From: Eledone cirrhosa
Lineage: Eukaryota > Mollusca > Cephalopoda > Octopoda > Eledonidae
Length of the DNA stretch: 64,000 nucleotides
NCBI GenBank assembly: GCA_964016885.1
Contig: OZ024740.1
Coordinates: 295,036,097-295,100,096, forward strand
Direction of reading: 5' to 3'
Positions 1 through 10,926 of the stretch are shown one piece after another. A program made the translations under genes and the position numbers. How positions within the stretch are numbered: position 1 is the stretch's first letter; each line of letters starts with the position of its first letter. Under the pieces are notes generated by a model. That model made no database searches, was not told the DNA's origin, and worked only from the letters and a program-made list of their open reading frames with translations.

Positions 1-59
1 TGAATCAATGGATGAAAATCTGCAAGCTTTTAGCAAAAAATAATGCATGAATATGTTGC

Positions 60-900
60 TAGGCGGCTCCAAAGTGAGAGTAATATAGATAAGCAAAGTA
101 GTCTATCTTAGACTAACAACCGCTATATTGGCTCCCACTTTGAAGGATACGCTTTTGCAATACAATAAAAGGAAATCAACACATAATACCTGATTCACAA
201 AAGAGATAGGGATGCAAGCAAAACACCTAGATGTGACAAGTGCAGACTCTGCAGAATAAACATCGAAGATGTCACCCATGTCATAAGCAACCGCTCAAAG
301 ATGTTATCACGTTACTATCTACTTATGAGGTATGATGTAGTAACCAAAACACTGTACAATGCAATCCGTAGAAAATATAGCCCCGATACACATTAAAAAA
401 TATAGCCCCGATACACATTAAAAGCTACAGCAATGTGGAAGACATACATATACATAATATGAAAGAGTACAGGTGGAATGTTCCAGTCAAAACTTCAATA
501 AAATGCAAGCATAACAGACCAGATATATGGGCCAGGGAAAAGAAAACATACACAGTAGTGGAAGTTAGCTTCCCAGCAGATGCCAATATAACACTAAAGA
601 TTAACAAAAAGGAGAACATCTATACAGAACTAATGATGAACCTGCAGATACTCCACCCTGACTATACCTTCAGATTTATGCCTGTGTCATTGGGGCTCTG
701 GGATATGTTACTAACTGTCTCAGTACAAACCTTGAGAAGCTGGGCTTCACAGGACCAGAAGAACATGACTAATTAGGAAATTACAAGTACAATCCATTAA
801 TGGAACTGTAAAAATATGTAAAACATTCCAAAAATTCTTCATGTAATAACTGCATATACATTGTTGGCCTCAACTGGTTGTGCACAAAACGCACTGTAAT
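60..900 (+). pseudogene. RLE-type LINE, C-terminal ORF remnant
   Basis: This is the decayed 3' part of a non-LTR retrotransposon polyprotein. About positions 198-391 read as a zinc knuckle (CDKC...CRIN, then EDVTHV) followed by RYYLLMRYD; this Cys/His pattern lies between RT and endonuclease in R2/R4-type LINEs, although the last Cys is replaced here (ISNRSKM). A stop follows, then the 435-776 frame carries the PD-(D/E)XK-like region: NRPDI, VVEVSFPADANI, then FRFMPV and GLWDMLLT. A 29-bp segment ending in 'cccgatacacatt' is duplicated in tandem at about 367-424. The nuclease would nick the target for reverse transcription; this copy is dead. A second copy lies at 25479-25838 on the opposite strand. 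The left end runs out of the window. Confidence 0.75.
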
Positions 901-1930
901 ATAAAAAAATGAAAGGTTTAATTCATGATTTATTATATAATCTATATATGCGTAACAGAGGCGGACAGGACTTATGGACATATGATCACTGCCCGCTGGA
1001 TAGCTGGGCTGGATAAAAAAAAAAGTTGGAAAAAATGTTTGAAATCCCGAAATACACCCATGGCCCTCAGCAGTTTTCAGTCTGTTAGTGAGAGTCACCT
1101 GGATTCCCGGACCGGTTTTAAGACCCAGTCCGCTTCTATTGTATAATATAGCTGTAAAGCTTTACTATTAACAATATATTGCAATCCCGTAATTTAACGC
1201 CTACGATGAAAATCCAGTTAATCGCATACTCCAGTTAATTGTTTACGTATTTCAGTCACCAAGGCTATGAAATTAAACGGAATCGACGGTATTTTCAGAT
1301 TCACAAGAATATAAACACACATAAGTATGAATGAGCGAAAACTATATAACTTCAATTGCATCTAAAATAATAAACATGGACGTTCATAAAGTATGTATTT
1401 TATCGTAATAAATATTAATGGCTTATTAACGACGAAGAAAACAGATTTGAACATCAAACGAGTAGATGCCTATATTTAGTCCATAATAAAACCATTTTAG
1501 TTTCAAACGCGTGTCGCCAACTATATTTGTTGAAGAATGGCTCATTTGTTTTTATTTTTCTATTAGAATTATCGTCATTATTGTAATTTAAAACTACTTG
1601 GATAAAGTATTAACAAATTAGTACAACAGCTTTCATAATAACTATAATTTTTCAGCAAATTATAATTTAAAAGACTTAAATCAGGATGTATATTGTCGCT
1701 AGATTCCATTTGTATTCTTTGAAAAAGGAATAAACGCCAAGAAATTAAATCAAAAATATACGAGCAATGATTGCTTTGTAGGTGGTCAGAATGTTGCAGG
1801 AATTATGGCGGAATGGCTTCTTTTTGATTCTCCCAAATGTAATTGATCTAAATCATTCTTTTCGCAAGTCAATGAATAACAAAACAAATGATCACCATCG
1901 TGATGATGATTGTTATTATTATTATCATTA
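900..1930. other. AT-rich stretch, no gene seen
   Basis: Short frames at 925-1146 and on the opposite strand at 781-1098 show no recognizable domain and overlap each other. The rest is A/T-rich DNA without repeats matching elsewhere in the window. I see no gene here. Confidence 0.6.
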
Positions 1931-1932
1931 TT

Positions 1933-2160
1933 TGGATTGGCAGTATCGGTAGAGAGTTGGACGCCATGCCTTGCAGCATAGAGTTACGGTCCTTTACGGT
2001 CTGAGTTCAAACCCCGCCGAGGTTAACTTTGCCTTTGATCCTTACGGGGTCGATAAATTAAAGCACCAGTAACGTACTGGGGTCGATTTAATTGACTTTC
2101 TCCTCCCCCTAAATTACTGGCCTTGTGCCTATACTAGAAATCATTATTATTATTATTATT
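1933..2160 (+). repeat. tRNA-derived SINE, full length
   Basis: The head carries a tRNA-like A box (ttggcagtatcggtagag) and B box (gagttcaaaccccgccgag), as expected for RNA polymerase III transcription. The body is 'aactttgcctttgatcc', 'ggggtcgataaa', 'agcaccagtaa', and the tail is 'ctggccttgtgcc...tagaaat' followed by (ATT)n. It is one of many copies of the same family in this window. Its ATT tail runs into the LINE fragment at 2165. Confidence 0.9.
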
Positions 2161-2164
2161 GCTA

Positions 2165-2530
2165 TTGTTATTGGGTTTCCATCAGTATACACTGAGGATG
2201 AAAAACTCAGAGCTGTATGGGAGCATCCCAAAAGTCAGCTCAAAAGTGACACAGAGGAGACTGAGGTTGGCTGGACATGCTCACCGACATCCAGAGTTGA
2301 CATTGCACTCAGTGCTCCTGTGGGAGCCCCTACATGGACACACTAGAAGAGGAAGACCAAGGTTAACGTATGTTGATGCTCTAAGGACAGACACTGGTCT
2401 GTTGGAGACGCAGGACATGGCAGCGATAATGAGGGACAGAGACTGCTGGAGAGAACTCGTCCATGGATCTCGGGAATTTTACCCGCCTTAGATAGATATT
2501 GCTATTGTTATTATTATTATTATTATTATT
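2165..2530 (+). pseudogene. LINE ORF2 C-terminal fragment with (ATT)n tail
   Basis: The frame 2159-2491 reads RRLRLAGHAHRHPE, then LLWEPLHGHTRRGRPRLTYVDALRTD and a terminal DRDCWRELV...PP stop. This is the conserved end of many invertebrate LINE ORF2 proteins, just after the RT/thumb region. The piece is strongly 5'-truncated and begins at the (ATT)n of the preceding SINE. Its stop is followed within about 20 bp by another (ATT)n block. It has no catalytic domain and cannot be functional. The LINE clade cannot be fixed from this short tail. Confidence 0.75.
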
Positions 2531-3112
2531 TGCATTTATCTTGCTTTATGTTTATACGAGTTATCACCAAGTCACAACCAGTGACCTCAAGAGACAACAA
2601 GGTCCGCCATGTTCAAGAAAGAACACACATATTCACACATGCATCCTTAGTGTTTAGACTTGTGATGTACTTATATTGACAGGATCTTCCTTAGTATATG
2701 GGCAGTTCCCATTAGTACTATCTTTTGTATTTCTCCTATACGCGGGTTTCCTGGGATTTGCGATAAGTAGTCGTTAGACCCCTTAGGTATCATTCCCAGA
2801 GCGCCTACAACCACTGGTATTGTTTTAGTTCTCAATTTCCACATTTTTCCAATTTCTATCTCCAGGTCCTTATACTTGCTCAATTTTTCAAATGTTTTTA
2901 TAGATACATTCTTGTCTATTGGAACAGACATATCAATTAGCAGGCATACCCTCCTTTGAAAGTCCTTCAATATTATATCAGGTCTATTTGCATCTATTTT
3001 TCGGTCTGTTTGGATGCTAAAGTTCCACAAGATTGAGATGTGATCTTTTTCAAGTATGGGAGGTGGTTGATGCTCCCACCAATTCTTTTGATGGGGCAGG
3101 TCAAAATGCTTA
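2531..3112 (-). pseudogene. RLE-LINE 3' fragment, copy 1
   Basis: Read on the minus strand, this encodes the C-terminal nuclease-like domain of an RLE LINE: LPHQKNWWEHQPP, NRPDIILKD, CLLIDMSVPIDKNV, KLSKYKDLEIEIGKMW, then IPVVVGALGMI and ILRKILSI before the stop at 2671. The RPD...LID...K spacing matches a PD-(D/E)XK fold. The 3' UTR runs down to an (ATT)n block near 2500-2530. The 5' end stops at the (ATT)n at 3113. Copy 3 (3833-4280) is almost identical, so the two share a recent source. R4/Dong-type elements are known to sit in TAA repeats, which fits, but the clade assignment is inference. Confidence 0.75.
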
Positions 3113-3114
3113 CA

Positions 3115-3175
<61 letters not shown>

Positions 3176-3178
3176 GTT
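3113..3178. repeat. (ATT)n microsatellite
   Basis: About twenty perfect ATT units separate two RLE-LINE fragments. It is the 5' boundary of the fragment at 2531-3112 and the 3' side of the one at 3190-3770. Confidence 0.97.
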
Positions 3179-3189
3179 ATTACTCTTTG

Positions 3190-3770
3190 AGTCTCAGTCA
3201 TTGATGTTAGTTAACTGGAAAGTTTGTTGAAATGAATATCAAGCCACTACCTGCAGCCTCAGATATTCAGGACGTATCGGAGGGTTCTTGCTGTTCCCAG
3301 CAAGCATGCCTTTTGAAGCGTTCCAAAAAGCGTGAAGGGGCCAATTTTCTTTAACCATCCCTGGAAACTTTTTGAGATAGTCCCTAGTGGGCCTATGACA
3401 ATCGGGATCACTTTGACTTCATGGCAGTTCCAAATCCTTTTTACCTCCCACTTTAAGTCCTGGTATCGGTTAATTTTCTCCCTCTCCTTCTCTTGCACTC
3501 TCGTGTCGAATGGGCAGGCCACATACACAATCAGGCACGATCTTTTTTCTTTGTCCAAAACCACCAGGTCAGGTCTATTGTGTTCCAGTTTCTTGTCCGT
3601 CTGTATCCTAAAATCCCACAGCACCTTCACTTGATCGTTTTCTATCACCGCCTCTGGCTTATGCTCATACCATTTCTCAGAATGTGGTAAATTGTTTACT
3701 TTGCATAGGTGCCAGTGGATCACCCTGCCCATCACATCATATCTCCAGCCCTTATAGTGAGTCTGGGCTA
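3190..3770 (-). pseudogene. RLE-LINE 3' fragment, second family
   Basis: The minus-strand frame 3735-3259 is a diverged relative of the neighbouring copies: VIHWHLCKVNNLPHSEKWYEH, IQTDKKLEHNRPDLVVLD, CLIVYVACPFDTRV, INRYQDLKWEVKRIW, IPIVIGPLGTI and a final LLGTARTLRYVLNI. It covers the same C-terminal nuclease domain. The position usually occupied by Asp in the 'IDVACP' strand is Tyr here (IVYVACP), so a likely catalytic acid is lost. The fragment is bounded on both sides by (ATT)n, with a 3' UTR between 3180 and 3258. Confidence 0.75.
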
Positions 3771-3772
3771 GG

Positions 3773-3773
<1 letters not shown>

Positions 3774-3832
<59 letters not shown>
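3774..3832. repeat. (ATT)n microsatellite
   Basis: About nineteen ATT units lie between the second-family RLE fragment and RLE copy 3. It borders both insertions. Confidence 0.97.
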
Positions 3833-3833
<1 letters not shown>

Positions 3834-4280
3834 GTTGCATTGAACTTGCTTTATGTTCATACGAGTTATCACCAAGTCACAACCAGTGACCTCAAGAGAC
3901 AACAAGGTCCGCCATGTTCAAGAAAGAACATACATATTCACACATGCATCTTTAGTGTTTAGACTTGTGATGTACTTATATTGACAGAATCTTCCTTAGT
4001 ATATGGGCAGTTCCCATTAGTACTATCTTTTGTATTTCTCCTATACGCGGGTTTCCTGGGATTTGCGATATGTAATCATTAGACCCCTTAGGTATCATTC
4101 CCAGAGCGCCTACAACCACTGGTATTGTTTTAGTTCTCAATTTCCACATTTTTCCAATTTCTATCTCCAGGTCCTTATACTTGCTCAATTTTTCAAATGT
4201 TTTTATAGATACATTCTTGTCTATTGGAACAGACATATCAATTAGCAGGCATACCCTCTTTTGAAAGTCCTTCAATATTA
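3833..4280 (-). pseudogene. RLE-LINE 3' fragment, copy 3
   Basis: This is nearly identical to the sequence at 2531-2985 in both the 3' UTR and the frame 4275-3976 (KDFQKRVCLLIDMSVPID, KYKDLEIEIGKMW, IPVVVGALGMIPKGSNDY). It is truncated further than copy 1 and joins (ATT)n in the middle of the codons for the NRPDIIL motif, so the first nuclease residues are missing. The 3' end again abuts (ATT)n. High similarity between two copies less than 2 kb apart points to two recent insertions, or to local duplication through the ATT repeats. Confidence 0.75.
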
Positions 4281-4325
<45 letters not shown>

Positions 4326-4332
4326 CATTATT
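4279..4332. repeat. (ATT)n microsatellite at 5' end of Tx1-like copy A
   Basis: ATT units with one interruption (atc) run directly into the first bases of the Tx1-like element, 'ggcgacctacg'. Copy B starts with the same bases after another (ATT)n, so this junction is the true 5' end of the element. Confidence 0.95.
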
Positions 4333-4546
4333 GGCGACCTACGTAGTAAATCGTATCATCGTGAGCTCCGCAAAGGTTTGTTGTTTCCAGTTGTTTAAAA
4401 TTGCCAGTTATAGAAATTTTTTATTGTTAACTGTATATAAGTGCACATACATTGTTTTCTGGAAACGACACTCAAAAAGATTGGGCCCCTGAGCCCAAAA
4501 TTTAAACTTTTATAATTATTTAAAAAAAAAATTTCTTTGAAAAATC

Positions 4547-5240
4547 ATGGCCGACTCACAGCTGAACCCAGTAGCTGAGAGCCTTCCTCACAAACTCACA
4601 CCGACACCACCATTGTAAATATTACTACGTTTGCCAACACTAAAAATATAAGCAGTAGCAATATTTTAAATTTGTCTCAGGCAGACATTCATTTCCCGCC
4701 ATTACCAATGACTGCAGGTGTTGAAGCCGCCACCCCCACCACCACCACAGCGACAACAGAAACAAAAGAAAAAAATAAATTATCTCGTGATATCGAAATG
4801 AATTCACCCAAAATGAACTCTTCCACACCGAACACCACTGACGCCACCACCACCACAACTGGAACTAAAATTACAATAACAAAAATAACGATAACAACAA
4901 CAGCAACAATCAGAATAAGAAAACCCAGTCTTTTGCCACAGTAGCAAAAAAGTGCGAAGCAATCCAGGTAACTCAGGAGGAATTAGAAGAAGCCAAAAGA
5001 ATGGTAAAGAAGGATGAGTACAGGGTCAGCCCCCCCCCCCCCACACACCTCATAAAATGGACCATCGGCGCCTATGCACCGTGTCTTATCGGACGATTAA
5101 CATAAAATCGCGCCGAGTGGAACGGGCATCCGAGTCCCAAAGCCAAAGAAGACGTCCACGGTTCCATATTTCTGCCCACGTCTGATGTGGGTTTTTTTGC
5201 CCACACATGTCCCAAAGCCAGAAAGCTTTGGGACATGTGT
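4547..5240 (+). pseudogene. Copy A ORF1 remnant (gag-like)
   Basis: The likely start is the ATG at 4547, matching the one at 8963 in copy B (MA(D/N)S...AESLPHKL). A 7-nt difference from copy B soon shifts the frame. The reading resumes as SSSNILNLSQADIHFPPLPM with a Thr-rich tract (4672-4944). It then diverges at a poly-C run and ends in the fold-back rearrangement at 5146-5243. The zinc-knuckle half seen in copy B is missing, so no working RNA-binding protein can be made. Confidence 0.7.
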
Positions 5241-5243
5241 GGT
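5146..5243. repeat. Fold-back inversion inside copy A
   Basis: Positions 5146-5219 are the reverse complement of ORF1 sequence found in direct orientation in copy B (about 9588-9665). After five bases the direct version resumes (agctttgggacatgtgtgg). This gives a near-perfect hairpin with arms at about 5201-5219 and 5224-5242. The sequence then jumps to the endonuclease region matching copy B near 11156. Confidence 0.85.
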
Positions 5244-8200
5244 TTGGATCTCGCCATACGGGTTATCTTCCTGGACCCAGAAGGTAAGTTGGTGGTGCTG
5301 GACGTGACCAGTGGAGACGGGCAAGCTTTCAGGCTAGTGGCCGTCTATGCCCCGACAGGAGCAGGGCGGCCTGATTTCTTCCGGCGTCTGGAGACCTTTC
5401 TTGGAACGTCCCGCTCTTTAGTGTTAGTGGGCGACTGGAACGGGATCTTAGATGCACGCTGGGACTGTGTGGGATTAGCGGATAAGGAAGGACGGTGCAA
5501 GAGCCTCACCAACCTGCTCAGGGGTTTTGAACTGTCTGACAGGTACCGATTGGATTTCTCGAATGTGCCATGTGGACTTGGACAAATCGCATAGGCTCAT
5601 CCTGATCATATCTAGAAAGAGTATTTTGTAGGGAAATAGATAGGTCTAGTTTAGGCTGTCCACAATTCAAGATAGTCAGCTACACGGTCCACAAATTCGT
5701 GATCTGTGTGCTTGACTTAGATAGGCTGCATAGACAAGGACCCGGCTACTTGAAACTAAACGCGTCCTTACCAGCGCGCAAGGCCTACAGAGACCGGATT
5801 AGCGAACTAGTTAAGCGGGCGTTGACGGGGCCATCGTCAACGATAAGTGGTGGTTTGCTCTGAAAAGAGCGATTAGAATAGAGTCCTTTAGGTTTAGTAA
5901 GGCTTTAGCAATAGAGAAAAATAGAGCAGAGGGGGAACTAGTTAGAAAATTAGACGAGGCGCTTAGCAAAGGCATCGCGACCGACGTACTTGCGGTGAAA
6001 TTGGCCCTTGACCAATTCTTCAATGCAAAGCACGAAGGCTGCGTTGTCAGAGCTAGGGTGCGTGCTCTCAGACACGAGGGGACGAAAGCCGTTCAATGGG
6101 CCCGAGTGGTGGAGGCGCGTCGTGGCAACAAAGCCACGATCCGGTCTTTGGTGGACCACGACGGGCGCATGCTACTCGATCCCGCGCAAATGTGTGAAGC
6201 TTTTCAGCGACACTTCGCACAGCTGTTCGGGGGGCAGCGGCGGGCCGGATCGAGGGATGGACTTTAGTGTCTACCTCGACGGACTGCCGCGGCTCTCGGC
6301 CACTGAGGCGGAGTGTTGCGAAAAGCCGATAACAACCGCTGAAGTACGGGAGGCAATGACTGGCTGCACAAGGGGTAAATCGCCTGGTTTGGATGGTATG
6401 CCCTATGAACTTTATGTACAGATGCCAGACTTGTTCGGAGGCATCTTGGCGGACGTCTACTGCAACTGGCAACAGAACGGGAGAATTCCCAGCTCTGTGA
6501 GCCGAGGAGCTGTGGCGCTGCTGAGAAAGGATCCGAACAAGGAGGATAACATAGATAATTTCAGGCCCATAACTCTGCTAAACACAGAGTTCAATATTTT
6601 GTCCAAGGTGTTAGCAAAGAGGTTGGCGCTTGTCGTTGGTGGTCTGGTGGGAGAGGTGCAGACATGCGCCATTCCTGACAGATCCATCCACGACAACCTC
6701 CACCTCATGCGATACATCGTAGAGAGGGTAGCTAGGGAACCTGGCACGGGTGGGTCCTTGATCAATTTAGATCAGTCGAAAGCTTTCGATAGGGTCGACC
6801 ATCGTTACCTAGCGGCAGTCCTGAGGGCAGCTGGCTTTGGACCCATCTTCAGAAGCTGTATCGCTGCCATGCACAGCGACATCTGTTCTGTGGTGAGAGT
6901 GAACGGTCACCTTTCGGAACCGTTCAACATCATGCGCTCGGTCCGCCAAGGATGTCCCCTCTCGTTCCTCTTGTACGTATTGACTCTCGAGCCATTACTG
7001 CACAAACTGGAGACGTTGAGGGGGGTCCCGCGCGAACTAGGATGCGGAAGATCCGTGTCAGCATATGCGGACGATGTCACCGTAGTGGTGTTGAACGCCA
7101 AACACATCGAGGCGATCGGCACTACACTAAGAGAATACGAACCGGTGACAGGAGCAATAATCAACCAGGAAAAGTCAGTGGGCCTGCAGCTCGGCACCAG
7201 GAGAGGCAGGTCCATGCCGTCCAACAGCGTCGTCGGGGGCTGGACGGACGGACCTGTAAAATTGCTAGGGATCTGGTTCGGTCCGGACCTCCAGACGGAC
7301 AAAAACTGGGACGAGGTGACGAGCAGGGTGGCTTCTCTCACCCAGAAATGGGCGGAGAGGAAGCTATCCCTGAAAGGTCGAGCGGAGGTGGCTAACGCGT
7401 ACATCGCGTCCGTCATCTACTACCGCCTGACCGTCGTATCTTGTCCTAAGCCCCGCCTGACTGCGCTGGAGCGTTTGCTCTTTCGCTTTTTGTGGAAGGG
7501 ACGCGCTCCGATGGTCAGTCGGTCCATCTGCCGTCAACACCCGCTACGTGGAGGGCTGGGCATGCCGTGGCTGATGATGCGCAGACACGCGCTCAGCCTA
7601 CGACATCTCCACCTCTTCCTCGACGGTGATCAGGTGTGGTCGCCGTTTGCTAGACGCGTCTTTCCCCAGCTCGTCTCCTTGACGGAGCTGCAGTCCTGGG
7701 TCAAGCGAAGACCGAAAGGGAGTGCTTGGAGACTGGAATGTCTTCAGGCGCTCATAGCCCTCGACCAATCGGGCAATGTGATCGGTGGAAACTCCACCCT
7801 GGCGTTCTATAGAGGATTAGTGGAGGGGAAGAGCGACGACGTACTTGGAGAAACTCTAGGCGTCGACGAAAATCAACTAGCCAATCTCTTCGGAAGAACT
7901 TTCGGACCGGGCCTATGGACAACTTCCAGAAATCCCTGGCCTGGCAGTGCTACCTGGGAGCTTTGCCAGTTCGGGATAAACTCTACAGGCATGGAGGTGC
8001 CGTCAGCCGGGCATGTACGAGATGCGCGCAGGGCGACGAAACCGTCCTACACGCACTCATCCAGTGTCCGAGCATTGCTGACTTGTGGGTTTATGTCGAA
8101 CACCTGCTGTCACGTGTAGTACGGATCCAGCTATCAGCTGAGTTCATCGTGAGGATTGCCCCGCCCTCTTCCTTTAGCCGGGAAGGGCAGGCAGTTTTTA

Positions 8201-8430
8201 TCTGTCTGGTGGCCATGGCGAAAGAGATAGTATGGTGGACACGTTTGAAAGGGCTGAAGACGAGCACTTACCTCTTCGGTGATACCCTGATTAACTTTTT
8301 CAAATTTCATTTGAAAAGGAAAATCAGGGTAGAGAGGGAAGTACTCTCTTCCCAGCATTTTGTTGAAAGATGGGTGAGAGAAGCAAGTATGGCCCGAATG
8401 AATGGGCCTACTCTGAGTATGTGTCTGTAA
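5244..8430 (+). pseudogene. Copy A ORF2: endonuclease fragment, RT, Cys/His knuckle
   Basis: The product would nick target DNA and reverse-transcribe the element RNA. The N-terminal part of the endonuclease is missing; the reading starts within it (VIFLDPEGKLVVLD) and keeps LVGDWNGILDARWD. Single-base frameshifts occur near 5570 (one base fewer than copy B), near 6230 (six G instead of five) and near 7912. The RT core is in the 6239-7910 frame: LINLDQSKAFDRVDH (motif A), RQGCPLSFLLYVL (B), YADDVTVVV (C), KLLGIWFG. The end, in frame 7915-8430, has CTRC...H...C and VWWTRLKGLKT. Unlike copy B, it keeps the Trp codon at the site of B's stop and the ERLLFRFL segment. Confidence 0.85.
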
Positions 8431-8684
8431 ATTAAATGTGGAAAACTGGGAGAGGGCACTTGCCCTGGTGGTCAGGGTCACTGTGGCCGTTTAATGGGCT
8501 TTCTCCATAAATGTCCCTCCGAAGTCTCCCCCCTATTGGGGAATTTTTCATTGTTTTTTTTGTTACAACCTCTGTTTTTGTTTTTTTACACGCAGAAATG
8601 CCCATTTGTACCTTCCTGTATTGTCCTGTACTGTCCTTAATGTCTACTTTATGTAAACCCTTGTGGTTAATAAAGAAAGCATTA

Positions 8685-8755
8685 TTATTGTACTGGTAAT
8701 TGCTGGCCTTGTGCCAAAAGTAGAAACAATTATTATTATTATTATTATTATTATT
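8685..8755 (+). repeat. SINE 3' end with (ATT)n between copies A and B
   Basis: About 45 bp match the end of the common SINE (actggtaattgctggcc, then aagtagaaacaattatt) and lead into (ATT)n. Copy A's tail joins it at 'attattattgtactgg', and copy B starts where the ATT run ends. The piece lacks the tRNA-like head. Confidence 0.8.
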
Positions 8756-8962
8756 GGCGACCTACTTAGTAAATCGTATCATCGTGAGCTCCGCAAAGGT
8801 TTGTTATTTCCGTTTGTTAAAAATTGTCATTTATGGAAAATTTTATTGTCAACTGTTTATAAGCGCACATACATTGTTTTCCGAAAAGGACACCCAAAAA
8901 GATTGGGGCCTTGTGCCCAAAATTTAAACTTTTATTATTATCAAAAAATTTCTTTAAAAAAA

Positions 8963-10883
8963 ATGGCTAATTCACCTCTGCAACAAGCAGCTGAAAGCCT
9001 TCCTCACAAATTAACACCTCACACCGACACCATCATTGTAAATGTTACTACGTTTGCCAACACAAAAAAAATATAAGCAGTAGCAATATTTTAAATTTGT
9101 CTCAGGCAGACATTCATTTCCCGCCATTACCAATGACTGCAGGTGTTAAAGCCTCCACCACCACCACCACCGCGACAACCACCACCCCCACCACCACCGC
9201 GACAACAGAAACAAAAGAAGAAAAAAATAAATTGACTCGTGATGTCGAAATGAAATCAAGCAAAATGGACTCTTCCCCACCAAAGACGACTGACGTCACC
9301 ACGACCACAACTGAAACTAAAATTAATATTAACGATAGCAACAACAACAACAATGACATTATAACCCCCCCCCCTCAGTTTCGCCAGAGTAGCAAAACAA
9401 TTCGAAGCATTTACGGTAACTCAGGAAGATTTAGAAAATGCCAAACAAATGGTAAAGAAAGATGGGTACAGGGTCAGCCTCACCCCCCACCTAATAAAAT
9501 GGAGCATCGGCGCCTATGCACCGTGTCGTATAGAACAATAAATGTAAAATCGCGCCGAGTGGAACGGGCATCCGAGTCCCAAATCCAAAAAGCTTTGGGA
9601 CATGTGTGGGCAAGAAAAACCCACATCAGACGTGGGCAAAAGTATGGAACCGTGGACGTATTCTTCGAAACACCAGAGGAGGCTAGAGAACACTCCATGG
9701 CCCCATTAAAAAGTGACGACTTCACACTCGTCCCAAGCTATTGTGGCCAGAGACTCGTAAAGATCAGGGTGACCCACGTTCCACCGGCCATCGAAATTCC
9801 CTGGCTAATAGCGGCCGTCCTCGCCGGCATCGAAGCCAACACGAAAATAATAGCAATAGCAAAAGAAAAAGCAGGAAAACTGGTCCGGATCTGGGATGGA
9901 CCAAAAAAGCATTGAGGAGATCCCAGAGGTAATAGACCTCACTGACGGCAGCCACCTCACGGTAATTGTCGAGGGTAGCAGACCTAGGTGTGTCGTTTGT
10001 GGTGAAGGAACCCACCTAAGGGCTTTCTGCCCTCAGGCTAAAAGGTTGAGGCCACCTCTCCTACCCACCCCAGTGACACAACCATCAACACCACCAGTAG
10101 CAGAGATGGCAGCAACAACTGTAGCAGCAACAACAGAAGCAACTATAACAGCAACAACCCCATCAACAGTAGCAAAACCAACACCACCACCACCCAACGC
10201 TTCAGAACTAGCACCAGCGCCTACACCATCCACCACGCCACAACCAAAACTAACGGCTGTGGAGGATTTTCCACTCCCCGGCCTATCACAACTGGAGACA
10301 GATTGTGACGACGAGGAGTGGGAAACGATATCCGGAAAAAAAAAAGAAACCAAAAAAGAAAAAATTCTCTTCCTTCCCCTCCAAAAACAAAATACAGAGG
10401 GAAACAAATAAATTAAGAAACAAAAAAGTTAGGACAGATATGCCACCATCCACACCAGCATCACCAACCCCATCAACCCAAACACCAACACCATCACCAT
10501 CATTAACCCCAACACCACCATCACCTACACCACAAAAGTCACCAAAATGCGAAACAGAAACAAACCCACAACAAACGCAAACAAAACAAAACAACCAAAA
10601 CGATACACACTACACAGCATTAAATTTGAACAACAAGCAATTATTACAACACAACACCAGCATCACAGAAAAAGACTACACAACAACCCCAAAATTCACA
10701 CCACCTCCACACATACAAATCACTCGCATCACACAGAAAACGTACATGACACTAAAACAAAAATTCCCCAAAGACATCGGAGACTTCCGACAAGCACTCT
10801 CCAGGAGGATTTATAAGGACATCCTTCCTGAGGAGGCCACAAGCAGTGAAAAGGATGGAAAAACCGTCCTTCCCCTACGATAA
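8963..10883 (+). pseudogene. Copy B ORF1, gag-like with CCHC knuckle
   Basis: The start chosen is ATG 8963 (MANSPLQQAAESLPHKL), shared with copy A. The frame shifts near 9065 in a run of eight A. It continues as 9097-9915 (Thr-rich leader, then IPWLIAAVLAGIEANTK), shifts again near 9900 beside a run of six A, and continues at 9896-10411 with a CX2CX4HX4C knuckle (CVVCGEGTHLRAFC) and a Pro/Thr/Ala-rich tail. A ten-A run near 10337 leads to the last frame 10305-10883 (KKKKPKKKKFSS, then Pro/Thr-rich). The product would bind element RNA. All three breaks fall in or beside A runs, fitting slippage or sequencing-type indels. Element C has a related ORF1. Confidence 0.75.
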
Positions 10884-10926
10884 GTAAGGTAAGTGGTCTT
10901 TCCCATCTTTTCCACTCCTTTTCAAC

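Larger units (their letters stand above)
4333..8689 (+). mobile_element. Tx1/L1-like LINE, copy A (internally rearranged)
   Basis: This is a two-ORF non-LTR retrotransposon with a 5' UTR, a gag-like ORF1, an ORF2 (apurinic-type endonuclease, RT, Cys/His knuckle) and a 3' UTR ending 'ttaataaagaaagc' plus ATT. It starts at the same base as copy B and is nearly identical to it, but lacks about 1.5 kb: ORF1 breaks off early and joins ORF2 inside the endonuclease domain at about 5243. The clade call rests on RT sequence such as NFRPITLLNTEF and IPDRSIHDNLHLMRYI, and on the C-terminal CX2CX7HX4C knuckle. (ATT)n lies on both sides. Confidence 0.85.

Noticed and set aside
1933..2160. tRNA gene suggested by A and B boxes
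   Set aside because: The arms do not fold into a cloverleaf, and the sequence continues with the SINE body; the other box-bearing sites are SINE heads for the same reason.
5187..5594. 135-codon frame starting in the fold-back
   Set aside because: The first residues are read from inverted ORF1 sequence; only the endonuclease part is real, and it is included in the copy A ORF2 entry.
6008..8119. 703-codon open frame as an intact gene
   Set aside because: Its first ~75 codons are out of frame relative to copy B (frameshift near 6230), and the end is also shifted; it is only the middle of ORF2 of copy A.
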